Below are positions 26,606 through 34,610 of a stretch of DNA of 64,000 bases, in pieces. The DNA is taken from positions 3,906,001 through 3,970,000 of the forward strand of contig NZ_CP036403.1 in assembly GCF_004322775.1 (NCBI RefSeq), in the 5' to 3' direction. Numbering within the stretch: position 1 is the stretch's first letter; every line of letters starts with the position of its first letter. A program made the translations under genes and the position numbers. This stretch comes from Ornithinimicrobium sufpigmenti (GTDB lineage Bacteria > Actinomycetota > Actinomycetes > Actinomycetales > Dermatophilaceae). Below the pieces are notes generated by a model. It saw only the letters and a program-made list of their open reading frames with translations, had not been told where the DNA came from and did not search any database.

Positions 26606-27847
26606 GTGACCCCCCGCTCCCGACCGGCCAGCGATGCCTCCGGCTCCGAGGCCCGCGCCGGCCTGGTGCTCGTCGCCACCCTGGCTGCGCTGGCCATGCT
26701 CGGTCCGTTCACCATCGACACGATCTTCCCCGGTTTCCAGCAGCTGGGCGAGCAGTTCGACGTCGGCACGGCCGCGCTGCAGCGGGTGACCAGCGCCTAC
26801 CTGGTGGCCTTCGCCGTGATGAGCGTGGTGCACGGCCCGTTGTCGGACGCCCTCGGGCGACGGACCGTGATGATCGGCGGACTGGCGGGGTATGTGGTCG
26901 CCTCCATCGCCTGTGCGCTCGCCCCGAGCTTCGGCTGGCTGCTGGTCGGCCGGGCGGCGCAGGGGGTCTTCGCCGGCGCGGCCACGGTCGTCAGCAGGGC
27001 CGTGATCCCCGACCTGTTCAGCGGCCCCACCGCGCGACGGCTGATGAGCCAGGTGATGCTCATCTTCGCCGTCGCACCCGCCATCGCGCCGGTCATCGGC
27101 GGCTGGTTGCTGCTCCTGGGCCGGTGGCCGCTGATCTTCTGGTTCGTCGCCGGGTATGCCGTGCTCGGCATCCTGCTCGTGGTCCTGGTGCTGCCCGAGA
27201 CCCTGCCTCCGGAGGACCGGACCCCGCTGCGTCTCGGCGCGGTCGTGGGTGGCCTGTGGACCGTGGCCAGGTCCTGGCGCTTCGAGCGGCTGGCCGTGGC
27301 CGGGGCCCTGACCTTCGGCTCCTACATCCTCTACGTGCTCACCGCCCCGATCCTCGTGGTCGACCTGCTGGGCCAGGGCGAGCAGGATTTCTGGAAGCTC
27401 TTCGTCCCGCTCATCGGGGGGATGGCGCTGGGCTCGTACACCGGTGGCCGGTTGGCCTCGCGCGTCTCCGGCGAGCGGCTCGTCGACGTGTCCATGGTGG
27501 CCGCCGTGCTCATCGGGCTGCTCAACATCGCGCTGGTGTGGATGTCGCCGAGCCTGCCGTGGGCCGTCGTCGGCCCGGCCCTGTTCGGGGTGGTGATCGG
27601 GCTGGCCTTCCCCGTCGTGCAGCTGACCCTGCTCGAGCTCTTCCCGCGCCACCGCGGATCTGCCGCCTCGATGGCCGCCTTCTCGGTGCTGCTGTCCAAC
27701 GCCCTGATCGCCGGCGTGGTCGGCCCGCTCATCACGACCTCGCTGGTGAGCACCGCCGCGACCAGCGCGGCCTTCGCCACCGGGGGCGCGTTGCTGTGGT
27801 GGTGGCACCGGCGGGACCCGGTGGTCCAGCAGGACGTCGCGGGGTAG
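26606..27847 (+). CDS. Bcr/CflA-type MFS drug transporter
   Basis: 413 residues, 12 predicted helices. The first helix TLAALAMLGPFTIDTIFPGF and the motif-A loop HGPLSDALGRRTVMIGG are typical of the DHA1 Bcr/CflA group of multidrug exporters. GTG at 26606 is the likely start because it follows a -10 element at leaderless spacing. It is followed after 11 bases by two DUF202 genes on the same strand. Confidence 0.9.
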   Translation: MTPRSRPASDASGSEARAGLVLVATLAALAMLGPFTIDTIFPGFQQLGEQFDVGTAALQRVTSAYLVAFAVMSVVHGPLSDALGRRTVMIGGLAGYVVASIACALAPSFGWLLVGRAAQGVFAGAATVVSRAVIPDLFSGPTARRLMSQVMLIFAVAPAIAPVIGGWLLLLGRWPLIFWFVAGYAVLGILLVVLVLPETLPPEDRTPLRLGAVVGGLWTVARSWRFERLAVAGALTFGSYILYVLTAPILVVDLLGQGEQDFWKLFVPLIGGMALGSYTGGRLASRVSGERLVDVSMVAAVLIGLLNIALVWMSPSLPWAVVGPALFGVVIGLAFPVVQLTLLELFPRHRGSAASMAAFSVLLSNALIAGVVGPLITTSLVSTAATSAAFATGGALLWWWHRRDPVVQQDVAG

Positions 27848-27858
27848 GTTCGGGAGCC

Positions 27859-28245
27859 ATGGCGGAGCAGACCGACGAGCGGGACTGGTGGGTCCGCCGC
27901 CTGCTGCCCGGCGGCGAGGATCCGGACCCTCGCTTCTCGCTGGCCAACGAGCGCACCTTCCTGGCCTGGATCCGCACCGCGCTGGCCCTGCTCGCGGGGG
28001 GCATCGCGATCGAGGCCTTCGCGGTCGGCCTCTTCGAGCCGGCCGTCCGCAAGGGCATCGCCCTGCTGCTGATCGTGCTGGGCATGTTCGTCAGCGGGGG
28101 TGCCTTCATGCGGTGGCTCGGGGTGGAACGCGCGATGCGCCACTCGAGGCCGCTGCCCATGCCGTTGATCGCTCCCGTGCTCGGCCTCGGCGCAGCGGTC
28201 AGCGCGCTCGTCCTGGCGATCTTCATCCTCACCACCGCCCCATGA
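27859..28245 (+). CDS. DUF202 (YidH-like) membrane protein
   Basis: 128 residues from ATG at 27859, GGGAG upstream. The hallmark is DPRFSLANERTFLAWIRTALALLAGGIAIEAF followed by two further TM helices. DUF202 proteins are small inner-membrane proteins of unknown function, often in pairs as here. The stop overlaps the ATG of the next DUF202 gene. Confidence 0.9.
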   Translation: MAEQTDERDWWVRRLLPGGEDPDPRFSLANERTFLAWIRTALALLAGGIAIEAFAVGLFEPAVRKGIALLLIVLGMFVSGGAFMRWLGVERAMRHSRPLPMPLIAPVLGLGAAVSALVLAIFILTTAP

Positions 28246-28607
28246 GCCGCAGGCGCCCGCGCCGGGGGCCAGCGCCTGCGCCGGCCACCGCGGCCGCGGT
28301 GGACCGGGGCCTCCAGCCGGAGCGCACCACCCTGTCCTGGAGCCGTACCGGCCTCGCCCTGGTGACGGTCAGCGCGGTCTTCCTGCGCTGGGTGCCGCAC
28401 TACGGGCTGGGCATGCTGCTCCTGCCGCTGCTCACGCTGGTGTGCGCCCTCGCCATCACCATGACCCACAACCGACGCACCAACCGGGCCGTGGCGGGCA
28501 TCCGTGCCGAGGTCGACGTGGTCGAACCCATGGCGCTGGTGGCTCTCGTCGCCGTGCTGATGGGGCTGGGCGGCGCCGGGATCGGCTTCGTCCTCTACGC
28601 CCCCTGA
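28242..28607 (+). CDS. Second DUF202 membrane protein
   Basis: 121 residues from ATG at 28242 in an ATGA overlap. The DUF202 signature is LQPERTTLSWSRTGLALV, with three hydrophobic segments after a basic, Pro/Ala-rich N terminus. Probably forms a heteromer with the preceding protein. Function unknown. Confidence 0.85.
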   Translation: MSRRRPRRGPAPAPATAAAVDRGLQPERTTLSWSRTGLALVTVSAVFLRWVPHYGLGMLLLPLLTLVCALAITMTHNRRTNRAVAGIRAEVDVVEPMALVALVAVLMGLGGAGIGFVLYAP

Positions 28608-28774
28608 CCGCTCCACGTGGTGGGTGGCACCGGAGGTGCGACGCCGCCGGCGGTCATGGATGGTCGACCGCGACGCGTGCGAGCGTCTCGCGCCGCCCGC
28701 ATGACCTTGAATCCATGCAATGCGAGGAAGACAACGCGCGTCGGGGTGAGTCCCCAGCACAACCTTGATCCCTG

Positions 28775-28839
28775 GTTGTGCGGTGTCGTTGTGCGGTGTC
28801 GTTGTGCGGTGTCGTCGTGCGGTGTCGTTGTGCGGCGTC
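28775..28839. repeat. Five tandem copies of a 13-bp unit
   Basis: GTTGTGCGGTGTC repeated five times with single-base changes in the fourth and fifth copies. The first copy overlaps an arm of the inverted repeat GCACAACC/GGTTGTGC at 28757-28781. Confidence 0.9.
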
Positions 28840-28893
28840 CATGAGCGGGGCTATCCCCAGCCGAACGAGCCGCGAAACGGCTTCAGCTCACAC

Positions 28894-28923
28894 AACGACC
28901 CGGCACCGCAGCGCCGGGTCGTT
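28894..28923. terminator. 11-bp-stem hairpin in convergent gap
   Basis: AACGACCCGGC and GCCGGGTCGTT pair perfectly around an 8-base loop. Its place, about 65 bp from the stop of the minus-strand stress-protein gene, fits a terminator usable in both directions. Confidence 0.65.
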
Positions 28924-28988
28924 CGTCTGTCTGGAAGGCCTTGGTTCGGCAAGGTCTGGGTCGGGGTGACCCCCGCACGTGGCCGCGC

Positions 28989-29516
28989 TCAGGACGCGAG
29001 GCTGGGCTCACCGGCCAGCAGCCGGCGGGCCTGCGCGGCGCGGTTCGAGGTGACCAGCACCTCATAGCTCTGCGCCAGCAGGCTCTGGGCGGAGCGGAAG
29101 TCTCGACGGCCACGGGTGGCCCACTGGGCGACGGCACCGAGAAGGGCGCCCCACAGGGCACCGAAGAGCAGGCCCGCGATCAGCAGGGAGAACCAGGCGA
29201 CCACCGGGGTGAACAGCCCGAGCAGGAGCGCGACGAAGAGGCCCAGCCACGCGCCCGTCCCCGCTCCGGCGAGCGCGGCACGGCCCACGGTCATGCGGCC
29301 GGTGACCTGCTCCACCGAGGTGATGCCGTGGCCGAGGATCCGCAGGTTCTCCACCTCGAAGCCCTCGTCGGACAGGCGGTCCACGACGGCCTGCGCCTCG
29401 GGATAGGTGCGGTAGCTGCCCAGGGAGGTCCGTCCCTCGGCGAACGCATCGTCCCCGGTGTACACACCGGGCCGGAAGTCGGTCTGGGTGGTCGAACGGT
29501 CGGTGTAGGTGCTCAT
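28989..29516 (-). CDS. General-stress-protein-17M-like membrane protein
   Basis: 175 residues from ATG at 29516; a second ATG two codons upstream at 29522 is also possible, with AAGGAG serving either. An N-terminal YflT/GSP17M-like segment (SYRTYPEAQAVVDRLSDEGFEVENLRILG) precedes two Gly/Ala-rich hydrophobic stretches (about 85-135) and a basic tail. It is divergent from a MarR gene with a palindrome between them, so probably under that regulator. Role presumably in stress response; not established. Confidence 0.8.
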   Translation of the reverse strand: MSTYTDRSTTQTDFRPGVYTGDDAFAEGRTSLGSYRTYPEAQAVVDRLSDEGFEVENLRILGHGITSVEQVTGRMTVGRAALAGAGTGAWLGLFVALLLGLFTPVVAWFSLLIAGLLFGALWGALLGAVAQWATRGRRDFRSAQSLLAQSYEVLVTSNRAAQARRLLAGEPSLAS

Positions 29517-29572
29517 CTGCATCAGCTCCTTGTCATCTGAGCTCCTCCTGGATACTTTTATGATACTAACTA

Positions 29573-29584
29573 ATGACATGTCAT
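29573..29584. promoter_or_regulatory. Perfect 12-bp palindrome, probable MarR operator
   Basis: ATGACATGTCAT lies in an AT-rich patch between the divergent stress-protein and marR-like genes, 18 bp before the marR start codon. AT-rich sequence here is otherwise rare. Confidence 0.6.
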
Positions 29585-29601
29585 GCAAAAGGAGGACAGG
29601 T

Positions 29602-30219
29602 ATGGAGCAGCCCGGCCAACCCGTGCAGTCGGCCCCGGCGGAGCAGTCGGCTCCGTCGGACAGCGTCGGCGACGCCCTCGAGGTGGCCCTGGACGCGATC
29701 CACCGGGCGCGCAGCCGGCCGGAGGCTCGCAGAGCCGTCCTGGGTCCGGGCGGGGAGTCCCTCAGCGCGACCGACCGCTGGCTGCTGAACCGGCTCGACG
29801 AGGCCGGCCCGCTGCGGATGTCGGCCCTGGCCCGGTGGCAGGAGGTTGAGCCGCCGACGATGACCGCGCAGGTGCGGCGGCTGGAGAGTCGCGGGTGGAT
29901 CATCCGTCAGCCGGACCCGACCGACCGCCGGGTGGTGATGGTCGCGCTGCAGCCGGCCGGCCGGCAGGTGATCCGGCACGCTCAGAAGGCCGCTCGTGAG
30001 ACTGCCAACCACCTGGTCGCCCACTGGTCCGAGCACGACCGGCAGGAGCTGACCCGGCTGCTCGTGCGCCTGGCGGACGAGCTGGACCGACTTCCGGTCA
30101 GCGGACCACCTGGCGCCGCTGGCCGTCGACGCGGCGGGTCCACCCCCGACCGTCCAGGTGCTCCAGCAGCGGCACCGCCACTCGGCGGGTCGTTCCGAGG
30201 GCCTGGCGGGCCTGGCTGA
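29602..30219 (+). CDS. MarR-family regulator with a C-terminal extension antisense to selB
   Basis: 205 residues from ATG at 29602, AAAGGAGG upstream. The MarR winged helix is clear (MSALARWQEVEPPTMTAQVRRLESRGWIIRQPDPTDRR). The domain ends near residue 165 (LADELDRLPV). The last 40 residues are a Gly/Pro/Arg-rich tail read from bases opposite the end of selB (30098-30219), so the usual stop appears to have been lost and the frame runs on into the neighbour. It probably regulates itself and the divergent stress-protein gene. Confidence 0.85.
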   Translation: MEQPGQPVQSAPAEQSAPSDSVGDALEVALDAIHRARSRPEARRAVLGPGGESLSATDRWLLNRLDEAGPLRMSALARWQEVEPPTMTAQVRRLESRGWIIRQPDPTDRRVVMVALQPAGRQVIRHAQKAARETANHLVAHWSEHDRQELTRLLVRLADELDRLPVSGPPGAAGRRRGGSTPDRPGAPAAAPPLGGSFRGPGGPG

Positions 30220-31975
30220 GCGTGAACGGCTGCTCCAGGGCAGCGAGCTCGCGCATCGCCCGGGCAGGGCCGTCGGGGAGCAGTACGATGTCGTCCGGGA
30301 GGCGCAGCAACCGGCCCTGACGCGCCGCGGCAGCCAGCTCGGTCGACCCCAGCCCCAGCCGCGAGAGCTCCTCCCGCTCCGGCGCGGCGAAGGGTGCGGC
30401 GCGCAGACGCACCTCGAGCTCCGTTACGGCGCTCTCCGCGCGGCCCAGACCACCGTGGCCGGGGGCGTGCACGCGGCCGTCGGTGGTCCTCAGCCCCGCA
30501 GCGACCACGACGTGACGCACGAGCTCGGGCGCGGGGGTCGGCAGGCCGGAGGGCAGAGAGCCCCCGTCAGTGGCGGTCCGAAGATGCTCCGGCAGCTCCA
30601 GGAGATGCGCGACCTCTGCCATCGCCAGTCCAGGGCTCAGGGGGTGGGTCGCGTGGTGCTCGCGCACGCCCTCGACCACCCGCTGGCTCCATACCTGCAC
30701 CGCCGCGGGATCCACCCACCAGCCGCCGACACGCACGGCCTCGGCGGGCTCGCTCAGCCCCAGCTGCTCCAGCGCGCCGGGGTGATCAGCCTGACGCGAG
30801 CGCAGACGCACGTCGGCGAGGGAACGGGCATCCGCACCCTCGAGCGCCTCGGCCCGGCGGCGGGCCGCGCCGCGTCGGCGCAGCGGCAACGGGTCGACGT
30901 CGACGACCTGCGCGGACCACAGCTGCCGGGTGCCGGGGTCTCGCAGGAGGGCCCGGTCCCCCACCCGCCAGGGCAGAACCTGGTCGAGGCTGACCCGCGC
31001 ATGCAAGCCGCCGAGCGGTCTGGTGCGCGCCGGGTGGTCGGCCGACCCCACGTGCAGCGTCACCCGGGCCGGGAGACCGTCGGAGCCATCAGCACCGGCG
31101 GAGCGACCAGCGCCGGTCGGCGGCTCGTCACCGGTCGTGACCGGCTCCAGCCGGACGTCGATCACGCGGGCCAGGGCGAAGGCACCGGGGGTGATGAGCA
31201 CCGACTCCCGACCCGCCTCTGCGGCGTCCACCCGGCGCAGGTTGACCGCGACCCGGGAGACGGGGCCGACGCTCTCGTGCGCGACGTCCTCGCTCTGCAG
31301 GCCCCGGACGACCGCCTCCCGGGCGCCGGCCGAGGACACCAGCGCAAGGTGGTCGCCGACGCGCAGGGTCCCGGCGCCCAGGGTGCCGGTCACCACGGTG
31401 CCCGAGCCCTGGATGGTGAATGAGCGGTCGCACCAGAGCCGGACCGGTGCGTCCGGATCGGGGTGGGGTATCCTGGCGACGAGCGCGTCGAGAGCCTCGC
31501 GCAGCTCGTCCATGCCCGCGCCCGAGCGGGCGGACACGGCGACGCCCGGCACCTCCAGACCGGCAGCCGACAGCCGCCTCGCGGCCTCTCCCCGCACCTG
31601 CTCGACCCTGTCCGCGTCCGCCAGGTCGCTCCGGGTCAGCACCAGCACCCCGTCGCGGATGCCCAGCGCGCGCAGCGCGGCCAGGTGCTCCGAGCTCTGT
31701 GCCTGCCAGCCCTGGTCGGCGGCGACCACGAACACCACGGCGGTGGCCGGTCCCAGGCCGGCGAGCGTCGTGCCGATGAACCGCCGGTGCCCTGGCACGT
31801 CGACGAAGGCGATGTCCGCACCGCTCGGCAGGCGCGTCCACGCGAACCCCAGCTCGATCGTCAGCCCCCGCGCCCGCTCCTCCGCGAGCCGGTCCGGTTC
31901 CCGTCCGGTCAACGCGCGGACCAGCGTCGACTTGCCGTGGTCGACGTGGCCGGCCGTAGCCAGCACCCGCTTCAT
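30098..31975 (-). CDS. selB: Selenocysteine-specific elongation factor SelB
   Basis: 625-residue EF-Tu-like GTPase that brings Sec-tRNA to UGA codons marked by a SECIS hairpin. The P-loop is GHVDHGKST at residues 8-16, with DVPGH and a switch region downstream. C-terminal winged-helix repeats bind the SECIS RNA. It starts in a 4-base overlap with selA. Its last 122 bp overlap the tail of the convergent marR gene. The obvious client in this window is fdhA. Confidence 0.96.
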   Translation of the reverse strand: MKRVLATAGHVDHGKSTLVRALTGREPDRLAEERARGLTIELGFAWTRLPSGADIAFVDVPGHRRFIGTTLAGLGPATAVVFVVAADQGWQAQSSEHLAALRALGIRDGVLVLTRSDLADADRVEQVRGEAARRLSAAGLEVPGVAVSARSGAGMDELREALDALVARIPHPDPDAPVRLWCDRSFTIQGSGTVVTGTLGAGTLRVGDHLALVSSAGAREAVVRGLQSEDVAHESVGPVSRVAVNLRRVDAAEAGRESVLITPGAFALARVIDVRLEPVTTGDEPPTGAGRSAGADGSDGLPARVTLHVGSADHPARTRPLGGLHARVSLDQVLPWRVGDRALLRDPGTRQLWSAQVVDVDPLPLRRRGAARRRAEALEGADARSLADVRLRSRQADHPGALEQLGLSEPAEAVRVGGWWVDPAAVQVWSQRVVEGVREHHATHPLSPGLAMAEVAHLLELPEHLRTATDGGSLPSGLPTPAPELVRHVVVAAGLRTTDGRVHAPGHGGLGRAESAVTELEVRLRAAPFAAPEREELSRLGLGSTELAAAARQGRLLRLPDDIVLLPDGPARAMRELAALEQPFTLSQARQALGTTRRVAVPLLEHLDGRGWTRRVDGQRRQVVR

Positions 31976-33402
31976 CGGACCGGGCGGACGACGTCGACGG
32001 GACCGTCGGTCGCGGTGCCGTCGTCGACCAGCCCGGTGGTCGGGCGATCTACCTGCCGGCCCTGGTCAGCACCGGCCCCCAGCGCAGCCTGCAGCGCCCT
32101 CAGCAGGTCCTGGTCCCGGTCCGGAGGTATGCAGCGCAGGTCCACCAGACCTCTTCCGTCCTCCACGCGGGCCAGGACGACCGGCAGGTCGTCGCCGTCG
32201 GCGCCGCGGCCAGGACGGCGCAGCCGGGTGACGACGTCGACCGGCACCTCGACGGCATACCCGGGAAGGGGGACACCGGGTGCGCCGCCCCCGCCGACCC
32301 GCCCCGCGACGGGAACGACCTCCCGACCCAGGGCGGCGGCCAACCGGGAGACCCGCGGCCGCAGCTCCTCGGCCGTGCGGTGGAGTGCCTCCTGGACCGG
32401 GACGGCACCGGCCCGGACCGTCGCCTCGAGGGCGGCCAGGGTCAGCTTGTCGACGCGCACCGCCCGCGCGAGGGGGTGGCGGCGCAGCCGCTCCACGGTC
32501 TCCGCCACCCCCAGGACGATCCCCGCCTGGGGGCCACCGAGCAGCTTGTCCCCGCTGGCGGTCACCAGGGTCACTCCTCCCTCGCGCAGGGCGGTGGTGG
32601 CGTCGGGCTCGTCCGGCAGCAGCGGGTCGGGGGCAAGCAGGCCGGAGCCGATGTCGGCGACGACCGGGACCGGGCTGCCGTCCGGGCGTCGCAGGTCGCC
32701 CAGCTCCGGCAGGCCCACGGCGGAGACGAACCCCTCGACGCGAAAGTTGCTGGGGTGCACCTTCAGCACGCAGCCGGTGTCCGGGCCGATGGCGTCGGTG
32801 TAGTCCCGCAGGTGGGTCCGGTTGGTCGTGCCCACCTCCCGCAGCCGTGCGCCGGTGGAGGCGATGAGGTCGGGCAGACGGAAGCCGTCGCCGATCTCCA
32901 CCATCTCTCCACGGGAGACGACGACCTCGCGGCCCGCGGCCAGGGTGGTCGTGGCGAGGACGAGGGCGGCGGCGCCGTTGTTCACCACCAGGGCGCCCTC
33001 GGCGGGCGGGACCGCCTGGAGGAGCGCCTGCAGCGCACCGGCGCCACGACGGGCTCGTTGGCCGGTGGCCAGGTCCATCTCGACGTCGACGTACCCGGCG
33101 GCGTCGAGGACGGCTTCCGTCGCCGCGCGGGACAGCGGCGCTCGACCGATGTTGGTGTGCACCACGACACCGGTCGCGTTGAGCACGGGGGTCAGCGAGC
33201 TGGTCCTGGTGGGCAGCGCGGCGAGGGCGGATGCCGCCACGTCGTCGGGCGCGATCTCACCCCGCCGGGCCTGGTCCTGGGCGGCCACGACCGCGGCCCG
33301 CACCGACGCCCGACCTAGCCGGTCGACGGCGGCCACGAAGGGTGGGCTCGCGAGCAATGTGTCGGTTCGCGGGATCGCCCGTCGCGCATCGGTCTGGCTC
33401 AC
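31972..33402 (-). CDS. selA: L-seryl-tRNA(Sec) selenium transferase SelA
   Basis: 476-residue PLP enzyme converting Ser-tRNA(Sec) to Sec-tRNA(Sec). The PLP-lysine motif is ASGDKLLGGPQAG (Lys near residue 285), with conserved GRAPLSRAA and NNGAAALVLA upstream. GTG at 33402 (VSQTDARRAIPRTD) with GGGAG upstream is chosen; a reading from 33555 would add about 50 residues encoded by the 23-bp repeat and is rejected. Translationally coupled to selB, divergent from selD. Confidence 0.95.
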   Translation of the reverse strand: MSQTDARRAIPRTDTLLASPPFVAAVDRLGRASVRAAVVAAQDQARRGEIAPDDVAASALAALPTRTSSLTPVLNATGVVVHTNIGRAPLSRAATEAVLDAAGYVDVEMDLATGQRARRGAGALQALLQAVPPAEGALVVNNGAAALVLATTTLAAGREVVVSRGEMVEIGDGFRLPDLIASTGARLREVGTTNRTHLRDYTDAIGPDTGCVLKVHPSNFRVEGFVSAVGLPELGDLRRPDGSPVPVVADIGSGLLAPDPLLPDEPDATTALREGGVTLVTASGDKLLGGPQAGIVLGVAETVERLRRHPLARAVRVDKLTLAALEATVRAGAVPVQEALHRTAEELRPRVSRLAAALGREVVPVAGRVGGGGAPGVPLPGYAVEVPVDVVTRLRRPGRGADGDDLPVVLARVEDGRGLVDLRCIPPDRDQDLLRALQAALGAGADQGRQVDRPTTGLVDDGTATDGPVDVVRPVR

Positions 33403-33495
33403 CCGTGAGCTCCCATCCTGTGCAGGTGATTCGGGTTGCTGCCCCCACCCTAGACAGCGGCGAGAGGTTGAGGGGGCCGGTCGACCGCAGGCCAC

Positions 33496-33574
33496 CGGGT
33501 CGGGGGCAGAACGCGTCGCCGGTCGGGGGCAAACCGTGTCGCCGGTCGGGGGCAAACCGTGTCGCCGGTCGGGG
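33496..33574. repeat. About three copies of the 23-bp repeat, inverted relative to 4670-4784
   Basis: Units with core GGGGGCAAACCGTGTCGCCGG (given as complement of the first locus, about 20 bases of 23) lie between selA and selD. Two are identical and one is diverged. They end 17 bp before the -10 element of selD. Confidence 0.9.
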
Positions 33575-33590
33575 AGGCATCCGCCGGGGC

Positions 33591-33596
33591 TACCCT
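33591..33596 (+). promoter_or_regulatory. TANNNT -10 element of selD
   Basis: TACCCT, 6 bases, then ATG at 33603. There is no Shine-Dalgarno, so a leaderless mRNA is likely. Confidence 0.45.
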
Positions 33597-33602
33597 CGGG
33601 CC

Positions 33603-34607
33603 ATGGACGCGATCCGGCTGACCCAGTTCGCGCGCGGCGGCGGCTGCGCCTGCAAGATCCCCGCCGGTGAGCTGGAGCAGATCGTGGCCGGTCTGCAGGG
33701 GCTCAAGCACCCGCCGGGGGCGGAGGTGCTGGTCGGCCTCGACGACGGCGACGACGCGGCGGCGGTGCGGATCGAGGGCGGGGTGGCGGTCGTGTCGACC
33801 TCGGACTTCTTCACCCCCGTCGTCGACGACGCCTACGACTGGGGCCGGATCGCGGCCGCCAACGCCCTCTCCGACGTCTACGCGATGGGCGGCACGCCTC
33901 TGATGGCGATCAACCTCGTCGCCTGGCCACGCGAGGCCCTGCCCACCGAGCTGCTCCGCGAGGTGCTGCGCGGTGGCCTCGACGTCGCGACCGAGGCGGG
34001 CTGCCCCGTCCTCGGCGGGCACAGCATCGATGCGCCGGAACCGATCTACGGCATGGCGGTCACCGGCACCGCAGACCCCGACCGGCTGATGCGCAACGAC
34101 GCGGCCGAGGCCGGGCTGCCGATCAGCCTGACCAAACCGCTGGGCGTCGGGGTGCTCAACAACCGGCACAAGAGCACCGGAGAGGTCAGCGAGGAGGCGA
34201 TCGCGAGCATGGTCGCCCTCAACCGCGACGCCTCCCGGGCGGCGCTCGAGGCGGGCGTCACGGCCGCGACCGACGTCACCGGCTTCGGGCTGCTGGGCCA
34301 CCTGTACAAGATGTGCCGGGCGTCCGGGGTCGCTGCACGCATCGACTCCTCCGCCGTGCCCTACGTCGACGGTGCCCGGCAGGCCCTGGCCGCCGGGCAC
34401 GTCCCGGGCGGCTCCCGCCGGAACCTGGACTGGGTCCGGCCGCACCTGCGCGCCGACGGGGTCAGCGAGGACGAGCTGCTCCTGCTGGCCGACGCGCAGA
34501 CCTCCGGCGGGCTGCTCGTCGTGGGCGAGGTGCCGGGTGCCCCCGTGGTCGGGGAGACCCTGCCCGGCGGTTCGCTGGGCGAAGGGATCCTCCTGCAGGT
34601 CGTGTGA
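33603..34607 (+). CDS. selD: Selenophosphate synthetase SelD
   Basis: 334 residues making selenophosphate from selenide and ATP, the selenium donor for SelA. The N-terminal catalytic motif GGGCACKI carries Cys rather than selenocysteine. DDAAAVRI, the NALSDVYAMGGTPL metal/ATP motif and VTGFGLLGH are present. Start chosen at ATG 33603, where the family begins; longer readings run through the repeat. It is divergent from selAB, and its stop lies 3 bp from the stop of the convergent OFA transporter. Confidence 0.96.
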   Translation: MDAIRLTQFARGGGCACKIPAGELEQIVAGLQGLKHPPGAEVLVGLDDGDDAAAVRIEGGVAVVSTSDFFTPVVDDAYDWGRIAAANALSDVYAMGGTPLMAINLVAWPREALPTELLREVLRGGLDVATEAGCPVLGGHSIDAPEPIYGMAVTGTADPDRLMRNDAAEAGLPISLTKPLGVGVLNNRHKSTGEVSEEAIASMVALNRDASRAALEAGVTAATDVTGFGLLGHLYKMCRASGVAARIDSSAVPYVDGARQALAAGHVPGGSRRNLDWVRPHLRADGVSEDELLLLADAQTSGGLLVVGEVPGAPVVGETLPGGSLGEGILLQVV

Positions 34608-34610
34608 CGC

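Larger units (their letters stand above)
28608..28988. other. Gene-free 381-bp convergent interval
   Basis: No convincing coding sequence. It contains an 8-bp inverted repeat GCACAACC/GGTTGTGC (28757-28781), a 5 x 13-bp tandem repeat (28775-28839) and an 11-bp-stem hairpin (28894-28923). It separates the DUF202 pair (plus) from the stress-protein gene (minus). Confidence 0.8.

Noticed and set aside
33403..33600. tRNA-Sec gene (selC) in the selA-selD gap
   Set aside because: No cloverleaf or TCA anticodon arm could be found there. The gap is taken up by the 23-bp repeats and the selD promoter.
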